DNA of 49,947 nt. Source: Brachybacterium sp. FME24 (GTDB lineage: Bacteria; Actinomycetota; Actinomycetes; Actinomycetales; Dermabacteraceae). Made by a program: the position numbers and the translations under genes. Below, in pieces: positions 19,102 to 26,864 of this stretch (the first letter of the stretch is position 1; each line of letters begins with the position of its first letter). Location: positions 1-49,947 of the forward strand of contig NZ_JABUXV010000027.1 of the NCBI RefSeq assembly GCF_014897705.1. The letters are read 5' to 3'. The notes under the pieces are model-generated. The model did not search any database, was not told the DNA's origin, and saw only the letters and a list, made by a program, of their open reading frames with translations.

Positions 19102-20310
19102 ATGACCACCCTCGACTCCGCGCCCGCTCCCGCCGTCACCGACGGCTCGCCCCGACGCGCCCTGACGATCGGTCCGCACACCATCGACACTCCTGTCGTG
19201 CTCGCGCCGATGGCCGGGATCACGAACATGGCGTTCCGCCTGCTGTGCCGCGAGTTCGGGGCCCTGCACAGCCAGGACGACGGTGGTCTGTACGTCTCGG
19301 AGATGGTGACGACGCGCGCACTGGTCGAGGACCACAAGGAGTCCTGGCGCCTGGTGACGATGGGGGAGCGGGAGACGCCCCGCTCCGTCCAGCTCTACGG
19401 GGTCGACCCGGCCACCGTGCGCCGGGCCGTGGAGATGATCCGCGAACGCGACCTCGCTGACCACATCGATCTCAACTTCGGCTGCCCGGTCCCCAAGGTG
19501 ACCCGCCGCGGTGGGGGCGGCGTGCTGCCCTGGAAGTCGGAGCTGTTCACGCGGATCGTGCGCAGCGCCGTCGAGGCCGCCGGCCCTGAGGTCCCCGTGA
19601 CCGTGAAGACTCGCATCGGCATCGACGAGGACCACGTCACCTACCGAGACGCCGGGCTGATCGCCCAGGAGGTCGGCGCCGCGGCGATCGCGCTGCACGG
19701 CCGCACCGTCGTCCAGCACTACTCGGGCACCGCCCGCTGGGACGCCATCGCCGACCTCAAGGAGCTGGTCACCGACATCCCCGTGCTCGGCAACGGAGAC
19801 ATCTGGTCCGCCGAGGACGCGCTGGAGATGATGGAGCAGACCGGCTGCGACGGCGTCGTCGTCGGCCGCGGCTGCCAGGGCCGCCCCTGGCTGTTCGCCG
19901 ATCTCGCCGCCGGTTTCGCCGGGAAGCCGGACCGGGTGCGGCCTTCCATGGGGGACATCGCCACGATCCTGCGGCGTCACGCCGAGCTGCTCGTGGAGTA
20001 CTTCGAGGACGAGGGGCGGGCGCTGCGGGATCTGCGCAAGCACGTGGCCTGGTACTTCAAGGGCTACCCCGTCGGCGGCGAGATGCGTCATCGCCTGGCC
20101 ACCATGGAATCGCTCGCCGATCTCGAGGCGAAGCTCGCCGAGCTGGACCTCGACAGCCCGTACCCGGGTGCGGCCGTCGAAGGCCCTCGCGGGCGCGCCG
20201 GCTCGCCGAAACGGGCCGTCGTGCCGGAGGGGTGGATGAGCTCGCGCGAGTTGACCGCCGATCACGCCGCCCGCCTCCATGAGGCCGAGCTCGACACCTC
20301 GGGAGGCTGA
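19102..20310 (+). CDS. dusB: tRNA-dihydrouridine synthase
   Basis: A 402-residue FMN enzyme that reduces uridine in tRNA D-loops. LAPMAGITNMAFR (about residue 34), LNFGCPVPKVTRRGGG (with the catalytic Cys), TVKTRIG, LHGRTVVQHYSG and VVVGRGCQGRPWLF define the family and mark it as DusB-type. ATG 19102 was taken as the start because it precedes the conserved barrel by about 30 residues. Only 3 bases separate its stop from dgt. Confidence 0.95.
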   Translation: MTTLDSAPAPAVTDGSPRRALTIGPHTIDTPVVLAPMAGITNMAFRLLCREFGALHSQDDGGLYVSEMVTTRALVEDHKESWRLVTMGERETPRSVQLYGVDPATVRRAVEMIRERDLADHIDLNFGCPVPKVTRRGGGGVLPWKSELFTRIVRSAVEAAGPEVPVTVKTRIGIDEDHVTYRDAGLIAQEVGAAAIALHGRTVVQHYSGTARWDAIADLKELVTDIPVLGNGDIWSAEDALEMMEQTGCDGVVVGRGCQGRPWLFADLAAGFAGKPDRVRPSMGDIATILRRHAELLVEYFEDEGRALRDLRKHVAWYFKGYPVGGEMRHRLATMESLADLEAKLAELDLDSPYPGAAVEGPRGRAGSPKRAVVPEGWMSSRELTADHAARLHEAELDTSGG

Positions 20311-20313
20311 ACG

Positions 20314-21636
20314 ATGACCCTGGAGAACCGTTCCGACGCCGAGCCGCCCGTCGGCTACACCGAGTCCGACCTCGAGCGCTGGACCCTCGAGCCCCCGAAG
20401 TCCCAGGCCCGCACTCCGTTCCAGCGTGACCGCGCCCGCGTGCTGCATTCCTCGGCGCTGCGCCGGCTCGGCGCGAAGACCCAGGTGCTCGGCGCCGGGG
20501 CCAACGATTTCGTGCGCACCCGCCTGACGCACTCCCTCGAGGTGGCGCAGGTAGGTCGCGACATCGGACTCGAGCTCGGCTGCGATCCCGACGTCGTCGA
20601 CGCCGCCTGCCTGTCCCACGATCTGGGACACCCGCCCTTCGGGCACAACGGCGAGAAGGTGCTCAGCGAGATCGCCGCCGATTTCGGGGGCTTCGAGGGC
20701 AACGCGCAGACCCTGCGCCTGCTCACCCGCTTGGAGCCGAAGGTGATCGGGGAGGGCCGTCCCTACGGCCTGAACCTGACCCGGGCGAGCGTCGACGCGG
20801 CGATCAAGTACCCATGGGCCCGGGGCGAAGGGCCGGATCCGACGTCGCCCAAGTTCGGTGCCTACGCCGACGACCTCGACGTGTACGAGTGGGCGCGCCA
20901 AGGCTCGACGCCGGGGCGCAAGTGCTTCGAAGCGCAGGTCATGGACCTCGCCGACGACATCGCCTATTCGGTCCACGACATCGAGGACGCCATCACCGGG
21001 CGGACCCTGGATCTCGGGAAGCTGCAGGACCCGATGGAGCGCTCCGCCGCGCTGTACGTCGTGCAGGACTGGTACATGCCCGACGAGTCGATCGACGAGC
21101 TCGACGCGGCGCTGCGACGGCTCGAGCAGGAGCCGTCCTGGGTGCTCACCTTCACCGGGTCGATGCGCTCGGCCGCCGCGCTGAAGAACATGGCCAGCCA
21201 GCTGATCGGACGCTTCACCCGATCCGCGATCACGTCCACCCGGGCCGCCCACGGAGTCGAGCAGATGTCACGCTACGGCGGCGACATCGTCCTGCCGGAG
21301 GAGACTCATCTGGAGATCGCCGTGCTCAAGGGCCTCGCCGCCGCGTATGTGATGTCCTCGGCCTCCCAGAAGCCCGTCTACGAGGCGCAGGAGGAGATCA
21401 TCCGCGATCTCTACTCGCGCCTGTGGAACACGGGAACCGGATACCTCAGCCCCCTGTTCGCCGAACTGTGGGACGCTGCGACGGATGACGACACCCGCCG
21501 CCGGGTGGTCGTCGACCAGATCGCCTCGTACACGGACGTCACCGCGCGCCGCCTCCACGAAGTCCTGTTCGATCGCGATATCACGCACATCACCGCCGCG
21601 GACACCCCGCTGCCCGGACTCGGATCGGAGCTGTGA
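20314..21636 (+). CDS. dgt: Deoxyguanosinetriphosphate triphosphohydrolase-like protein
   Basis: A 440-residue HD-superfamily enzyme that hydrolyses dNTPs to nucleosides and triphosphate, limiting dNTP pools. HSSALRRLGAKTQV, RTRLTHSLEVAQ, LSHDLGHPPFGHNGE (HD motif) and DLADDIAYSVHDIED give the metal ligands. It lies in the conserved actinobacterial order dusB-dgt-dnaG and is tightly spaced on both sides, so probably one operon. Confidence 0.95.
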   Translation: MTLENRSDAEPPVGYTESDLERWTLEPPKSQARTPFQRDRARVLHSSALRRLGAKTQVLGAGANDFVRTRLTHSLEVAQVGRDIGLELGCDPDVVDAACLSHDLGHPPFGHNGEKVLSEIAADFGGFEGNAQTLRLLTRLEPKVIGEGRPYGLNLTRASVDAAIKYPWARGEGPDPTSPKFGAYADDLDVYEWARQGSTPGRKCFEAQVMDLADDIAYSVHDIEDAITGRTLDLGKLQDPMERSAALYVVQDWYMPDESIDELDAALRRLEQEPSWVLTFTGSMRSAAALKNMASQLIGRFTRSAITSTRAAHGVEQMSRYGGDIVLPEETHLEIAVLKGLAAAYVMSSASQKPVYEAQEEIIRDLYSRLWNTGTGYLSPLFAELWDAATDDDTRRRVVVDQIASYTDVTARRLHEVLFDRDITHITAADTPLPGLGSEL

Positions 21637-21640
21637 GGAG

Positions 21641-23611
21641 TTGGCCCAGGGACTGATCCGTCGATCCGACGTCGACCTGGTGCGCGAGCGCTCGCGCTTG
21701 GACGAGGTGGTCGGCGAGCACGTCACCCTGCGCACCGGCGGCATCGGCTCGATGAAGGGGCTGTGCCCCTTCCACGACGAGAAGACCCCGTCGTTCAACA
21801 TCCGCCCGCAGCTGGGCCATTGGCACTGCTTCGGCTGTGGCGAGGGCGGGGACGTCATCGCCTTCGTGCAGAAGATAAATCACCTCAGCTTCGTCGAGGC
21901 CGTCGAGATGCTGGCAGGGCGCTACGGCGTCCAGCTGACCTATGAGGACGGCGGGGAGGGCAAGGGCGAGCGCCCCGATTTCGGGACCCGCCGTCGCCTC
22001 CTGGACGCCCATGCGATCGCGGAGGAGTACTACCGCGAGCAGCTCTCCGCCCCGGAGGCCGAGGTGGGCCGTCGCTTCCTCGCCGAGCGCGGTTTCGATC
22101 GCGCCGCCGCGGAGCGTTTCGGGGTCGGCTTCGCGCCGGAGGGCTGGGACGCGATCACCACGGTGCTGAGGGGGCGCGGCTTCACCGAGCCGGAGCTGAC
22201 CGCGAGCGGCATCGTCTCCCAGGGCCAGCGCGGCGTGTACGACCGTTTCCGCGGCCGCTTGATCTGGCCCATCCGCGACATCACCGGCAACACCATCGGC
22301 TTCGGCGCCCGCCGCCTTCTGGAGACGGACAAGGGGCCGAAGTACCTCAACACCCCCGAGACCGCGATCTACCACAAGTCCAATGTTCTCTACGGCCTGG
22401 ACCTGGCGCGCAAGGACATCTCCTCGCAGCGCCGCGTGGTCGTCGTCGAGGGCTACACGGACGTCATGGCCGCCCATCTGGCCGGGGTCCCCACCGCCGT
22501 CGCCTCCTGCGGCACCGCCTTCGGCGCCGAGCACGTCAAGATCGTCCGCCGCGTCATGGGTGACTCGAACCCGAACTCGGGCCTGCGTCTGAACACCGAC
22601 GGGCGCGGCCTCTCGGGCGAGGTCGTCTTCACCTTCGACGGGGACGCCGCCGGGCAGAAGGCCGCCCTGCGCGCCTTCGAGGAGGACCAGAAGTTCGTCG
22701 CGCAGACCTATGTCGCGGTCGAGCCGAACGGCATGGACCCCTGCGACCTGCGGATCACCAAGGGGGACCAGGCCGTCGTGGACCTCATCGAGGCACGCAA
22801 GCCGATGTTCGAGTTCGCGATCCGGTCCGCGATCGCCCAGGTCGACCTGGACACCGTCGAGGGCCAGGTCACGGCCCTGCGGATGGCGGCCCCGGTGGTC
22901 GCCCGGATCCGCGATCGGGCCATGCGCCCCGAGTACGCGCGGCGGCTGTCGGGCTGGCTCGGTATGGACGAGCGCACGGTGCTGCGGGCCGTGCACGATG
23001 CGGGCCGGGCCGAAGGGAGCAGCGGCCGGCACGCCGAGGCGCCGCAGCCCACTGAGCGTCCCGAGGCCGGGAAGGAGGGGGGTGACGACGGGCTCGTGAT
23101 CCCGATGTCGCGCCTGGCCGATGTGGTGAGCCCTCGCGACCCGGTGGGCCAGGTGGAGACCCAGTCCCTGGCAGTCCTGCTGCAGGCCCCTCAACTGCTG
23201 GACAATGCGAAGGTCGCCGCACTCCCGGACGACGCCTTCCACGTGCCTGCTCTGCAGGGTGTATGGGATGTGATGCTCGCGGCAGGCACCCTGCTCGACG
23301 CGGTGATCGGGACGCTGCATCCGGCGCGCTACCTCGAACAGGTCCTGGAGATCGCTGGGGAGACCGTGCGCCCGCTGGTCGTGGAGATTGCGAACCTCGA
23401 CCTGCCCGCTCGGGACGAGGCGGGGCTGGAGCGCCTGGCAGGTTCCCTGTTGGATCGGCTCAGCGAACTGTCCATCACGCGTGAGTACTCCGTGCTCAAA
23501 CAGCGTCTGCAGCGCACCGACCCCTCCGACGGCGAGAGATACCAGGAGATCCTCACGCGCCTCGCCCGGGTGCAGGAGAAGCGGCGCGCACTGCGCTCGG
23601 CCGAGGACTGA
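21641..23611 (+). CDS. dnaG: DNA primase
   Basis: A 656-residue replicative primase. The CHC2 zinc ligands are C42, H45, C63 and C66 (CPFHDEK and CFGCGEGG); EVVGEHVTLR precedes them. The TOPRIM domain has VVVVEGYTDVMA and TFDGDAAG, and the last 120 residues form the DnaB-interacting helical domain. No ATG or GTG fits the N-terminus. TTG 21641, giving LAQGLIRRSDVD, aligns with family starts and lies 4 bases after the dgt stop, so a rare TTG start with coupling is likely. Its 3' end overlaps the convergent DedA gene by 59 bases. Confidence 0.94.
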   Translation: MAQGLIRRSDVDLVRERSRLDEVVGEHVTLRTGGIGSMKGLCPFHDEKTPSFNIRPQLGHWHCFGCGEGGDVIAFVQKINHLSFVEAVEMLAGRYGVQLTYEDGGEGKGERPDFGTRRRLLDAHAIAEEYYREQLSAPEAEVGRRFLAERGFDRAAAERFGVGFAPEGWDAITTVLRGRGFTEPELTASGIVSQGQRGVYDRFRGRLIWPIRDITGNTIGFGARRLLETDKGPKYLNTPETAIYHKSNVLYGLDLARKDISSQRRVVVVEGYTDVMAAHLAGVPTAVASCGTAFGAEHVKIVRRVMGDSNPNSGLRLNTDGRGLSGEVVFTFDGDAAGQKAALRAFEEDQKFVAQTYVAVEPNGMDPCDLRITKGDQAVVDLIEARKPMFEFAIRSAIAQVDLDTVEGQVTALRMAAPVVARIRDRAMRPEYARRLSGWLGMDERTVLRAVHDAGRAEGSSGRHAEAPQPTERPEAGKEGGDDGLVIPMSRLADVVSPRDPVGQVETQSLAVLLQAPQLLDNAKVAALPDDAFHVPALQGVWDVMLAAGTLLDAVIGTLHPARYLEQVLEIAGETVRPLVVEIANLDLPARDEAGLERLAGSLLDRLSELSITREYSVLKQRLQRTDPSDGERYQEILTRLARVQEKRRALRSAED

Positions 23612-24209
23612 GCGGCGCCGTCCGTCGGCGCCGCAGCGCCCGCACCCCCTCGATGGTGCCGCCCACCGCGAGCGCGAGTCCGACGCCGAGCGCCACGCCC
23701 ATCAGCGGCTGCTCGTGGAAGGCGAGGCCGCCGAGCATGCCGATGCCGACGCTGTAGACCGCCCAGAGCAGAGCGGCGATCGCCGCGAAGCCGGCGAACC
23801 TGGCACGCGGGTACCCGATCACTCCGGAGGCCACGGTGGTGGCGGTGCGCCCTCCGGGGATGAACCGCGCAGAGATGATCAGCATGCCGCCCCGGGCAGT
23901 CAGTTCCTTCTCGGCCCACCCGAGCAGCGAACTGCCCCAACGGCGCCGGCGGAACCGTCGAGTCAGCGGCCCGGCGCCCCGTCCGAGGTGATGGGCCGTG
24001 ATGTCCCCGATCAGGGCTCCGATCCAGGCTGCGAGGACCACCAGCAGCGCATCGGGCTGACCCGTGACCGCATAGGCGCCGGCGGTGATCACCACGGTCT
24101 CTGCCGGGATGACGGGGAACACCGCGTCGGTCAGGGCCAGGCCCAGCACCAGCACATAGAGCCAGGGTGAGGCCAGCAGGGTCTCGGCCAGCTGTAGAAC
24201 GGCGTCCAT
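23553..24209 (-). CDS. DedA-family membrane protein
   Basis: A 218-residue polytopic membrane protein. VFPVIPAETVVITAG (about 30-44), the loop WIGALIGDITAHHLGR and RFIPGGRTATTVASGVIGYP (about 115-134) are classic DedA features, including the acidic and arginine residues required in E. coli DedA proteins. Such proteins are lipid (undecaprenyl phosphate) flippases or scramblases. GGAGACC precedes the ATG. The C-terminal tail overlaps dnaG on the opposite strand. Confidence 0.9.
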   Translation of the reverse strand: MDAVLQLAETLLASPWLYVLVLGLALTDAVFPVIPAETVVITAGAYAVTGQPDALLVVLAAWIGALIGDITAHHLGRGAGPLTRRFRRRRWGSSLLGWAEKELTARGGMLIISARFIPGGRTATTVASGVIGYPRARFAGFAAIAALLWAVYSVGIGMLGGLAFHEQPLMGVALGVGLALAVGGTIEGVRALRRRRTAPLSPRPSAVRAASPAPGRGA

Positions 24210-24444
24210 GAACGGTCTCCTGGGAGGGGTGAAGGGGAGCAGTGACGGTGCGAGTACGACGCTAAGGACCGAACCCGGTCCGGCAGAACGGGGCTGGCCT
24301 CCGCACTGTCGACGGAGACCCGAAGGACGACCCTGCAGGAAACCGTCATGGACGATGAGGGTGCCCCCCTTCGGCGAGGTCGCAGGAGGTTGGTACCTTG
24401 CAGAGCGACGTCGAGCGACGTCGCCTCATCCCTGGAGCTTCCCT

Positions 24445-25617
24445 ATGCGCCTGCCCGACCTCTCCGGCATCCAGCTGCCCCGCGAGCCGACACGACTCGT
24501 AAGGCGCTCGCTGCGTCATGTCGTCGGCACACTGCTGGGGCTGGTGCTGGGCCCCCTGCTCCTCCTGACGGCGCTACTGATGCTGGTGCGCTGGAGGGCA
24601 CCGTTCCGCCGGGTGCGCAGCTGGGAGCTGCGGCGGCTGCGGCAGGCGTACCGAATGCAGCTGGGGGATGACGCGGGTGACTTCCTCGGGGGTCGGCGCG
24701 CCCTGCTGCACGGCGCCGTCGCCGCCATCCTCGGGTACGTGATGTACGACCTGCTGGTGCTCGTGGCCGCAGTCGTGGTCGGCAGCTTCATCCAGTCCCT
24801 GTACGGCAGCTCGGTCACCATGGCGTTCGACCTGTGGGTGATCAGTCGCCCGGCTCCCGCGGTGCTCCTCATCTTCGGCACCTCGAGCCTGCTCGCCGCC
24901 GCGCTGTACGCGGAGTTCGCGGTGTGGTTGCAGACCCGGCTCCTGCGGCGGTGGACCGGGGTCGTGCGGAGCGACGCCCTGGACAGCCGCATCAGTCGGC
25001 TGCTGACCACCCGCCGCGGCGTGGTGGTGGCGATCGACGACGAGCGCCGCCGCATCGAACGGGACCTGCACGACGGGGTGCAGCAGAACGTCGTCTCCCT
25101 GTCCGTCACCCTGGCCCGTGCCAAGCGGGCCGCGGATCCCGAGCGGTCCGTACAGCTGCTCGAGCAGGCCCATACGCAGTCGCAGGCGTTGATCGAGGAG
25201 GTGCGTCAGGTGGCCTGGCGGATCTACCCGACAGCGCTGGATGAGCATGGACTGGCTGCCGCGCTCGACGGAGTCGCCGCCACCAGTCCGGTACCCGTGC
25301 AGGTCGAGCACCATATCGACGGGGAACTCCCGCAGGCAGTGGAGTCGGCCGCGTACTTCGTGGCTCGTGAAGCGGTCACCAATGTCGTCAAGCATGCCGA
25401 CGCGAGCAGCGTGCGGATCGCGCTGTACACGGTCGCCATGTCGGACCGGCGCCTCCTGCACCTCAGCGTCCACGACGACGGGATCGGCGGCGCCGACCTG
25501 GAAGGCGGCGGGCTGCAGGGGCTCGCCCGGCGGGTCGCAGCCCTGGACGGTAGCGTGAGCGTGGACAGCCCGCTCGGCGGCCCGACCGTCATCACCGTGG
25601 AGATCCCTTGTGACTGA
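24445..25617 (+). CDS. NarL-type sensor histidine kinase
   Basis: A 390-residue membrane kinase with three hydrophobic segments (about 24-47, 86-115 and 137-162), then a HisKA_3 helix with the phospho-acceptor H209 in RRRIERDLHDGVQQN and a HATPase domain (AREAVTNVVKHA; HDDGIGGADL; GLQGLARRVAALDG). It has no recognisable extracellular sensor domain, so it probably senses something in or at the membrane. ATG 24445 has GGAG 7 bases upstream; earlier in-frame codons give an unlikely extension. It overlaps the response regulator by 8 bases. Confidence 0.92.
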   Translation: MRLPDLSGIQLPREPTRLVRRSLRHVVGTLLGLVLGPLLLLTALLMLVRWRAPFRRVRSWELRRLRQAYRMQLGDDAGDFLGGRRALLHGAVAAILGYVMYDLLVLVAAVVVGSFIQSLYGSSVTMAFDLWVISRPAPAVLLIFGTSSLLAAALYAEFAVWLQTRLLRRWTGVVRSDALDSRISRLLTTRRGVVVAIDDERRRIERDLHDGVQQNVVSLSVTLARAKRAADPERSVQLLEQAHTQSQALIEEVRQVAWRIYPTALDEHGLAAALDGVAATSPVPVQVEHHIDGELPQAVESAAYFVAREAVTNVVKHADASSVRIALYTVAMSDRRLLHLSVHDDGIGGADLEGGGLQGLARRVAALDGSVSVDSPLGGPTVITVEIPCD

Positions 25618-26314
25618 GCACGACAGCCCACCCGACGCCTCCAGCACGAGCAGTTCGAGCACTGCGCTGACTGTCGTCCTCGCCGATGACGCGGTGCTGC
25701 TGCGCGAGGGCGTGCGCAGCCTGCTGGTCGAGGAGGGCATCGACGTGCTCGCCTCCGTGGGAGACGGCCAGGCGCTGCTGGACGAAGTGGCACGCCACCA
25801 GCCGCGACTGGCGATCGTCGATGTGCGCATGCCGCCCACCCACACCAACGAAGGGCTGCTCGCGGCGCTGCGGATCAAACGCGAGCATCCCGCGGTCGGA
25901 GTGCTGATGCTGTCCCAGTACGTCACCCGGGAGTACGCGAGCGATCTGCTGGGCGCCGAGACGCCTGGCATCGGTTACCTGCTCAAGGACCGCATCACCG
26001 AGATCGACAGCTTCCTGGGCGCCGTCCACGACGTCGCCGGCGGCGGCACCGTCATCGATCCCGCCGTGGTCCGGGCACTGCTGCGCAGCCCGGAGCAGCA
26101 GAAGGCGGTCAGTCGTCTCACGCCGCGAGAGGTCGAGGTCCTGGAGACCATGGCCGAGGGGCTCTCGAACCGCGGTATCGCCGAGCGTCTGTTCCTCTCG
26201 CTGAGTACGGTGGAGAAGGCCATCAGCGCGGTCTTCGACAAGCTCGACCTGACCGGGGACGAGCAGACCAGCCGTCGCGTGCAGGCCGTGCTGAGGTACC
26301 TCGACGAGCAGTAG
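25610..26314 (+). CDS. LuxR-type response regulator
   Basis: A 234-residue regulator starting at GTG 25610. The receiver domain (20-140) has the acidic pair ADD, the phosphorylation site D71 (IVDVRMP) and a LKDR lysine. The C-terminal LuxR/NarL helix-turn-helix (168-230) has LTPREVEVLETMAEGLSNRGIA region residues. It is the partner of the overlapping kinase. Targets are unknown; the neighbouring mannanase or MFS genes are candidates by position only. Confidence 0.93.
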   Translation: MTEHDSPPDASSTSSSSTALTVVLADDAVLLREGVRSLLVEEGIDVLASVGDGQALLDEVARHQPRLAIVDVRMPPTHTNEGLLAALRIKREHPAVGVLMLSQYVTREYASDLLGAETPGIGYLLKDRITEIDSFLGAVHDVAGGGTVIDPAVVRALLRSPEQQKAVSRLTPREVEVLETMAEGLSNRGIAERLFLSLSTVEKAISAVFDKLDLTGDEQTSRRVQAVLRYLDEQ

Positions 26315-26339
26315 ACCAGGGAGATCGACGGCTGCGCAG

Positions 26340-26765
26340 ATGAACGTGACCGGCAGGCAGCGCCAGGTGCACCTGATGTTCTGCGAGGTGCCGACGGACG
26401 ACCCCTCGATCTGCGGACCGAATCGTCCGCTCATCGGTGCCGTCCTGCACGAACTGGATGCCCGTGCTGCCGAGGACCGACACCCCGGTGCCGGCGTCCA
26501 CTGGATCGACGTCGACATCACCGGGGATCGCGGTGCCAGGGAGCAGTCCGACGTGTGGGTCGCTGTGGAAGCCGATGCGTTCCATGAGCGACCCGAGGAG
26601 GATACGGATCCCGTCGCGGTCTTCGGGTCCGGGCGGCTGGGGAGGGACTGGATCGCCGCCCGTGCGCGACGCGGCGAGACGTACCGGCTCTGGCGCGTTC
26701 CTCTGGGCCCGGTCGACATCGAACGCCCCGTCTGGACTGACGAGACGACCGTGCGCGGTGATTGA
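26340..26765 (+). CDS. Hypothetical protein
   Basis: A 141-residue soluble acidic protein with no signal peptide, no transmembrane segment and no motif I recognise. Composition and codon pattern look protein-coding on this strand. It follows the response regulator by 25 bases. An antisense frame (26223-26813) is Arg/Pro-rich and looks like a shadow. Real gene status is moderately likely. Confidence 0.5.
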   Translation: MNVTGRQRQVHLMFCEVPTDDPSICGPNRPLIGAVLHELDARAAEDRHPGAGVHWIDVDITGDRGAREQSDVWVAVEADAFHERPEEDTDPVAVFGSGRLGRDWIAARARRGETYRLWRVPLGPVDIERPVWTDETTVRGD

Positions 26766-26864
26766 CGCCCGGGTGCAGCGGTGGAATGCTCGACGCCGTC
26801 CGTGAACGATCACGGCACGAACAGTGCGCTCGAAGGCGAAGCGCCACGATCGGGAGCCCCATCG

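Noticed and set aside
18775..21252. 825-residue minus-strand frame across dusB and dgt
   Set aside because: Antisense shadow of two clear housekeeping genes, with no recognisable domain.
26223..26813. Minus-strand frame opposite the hypothetical gene at 26340
   Set aside because: Arg/Pro-rich, overlaps the response regulator end, and no ribosome binding site.
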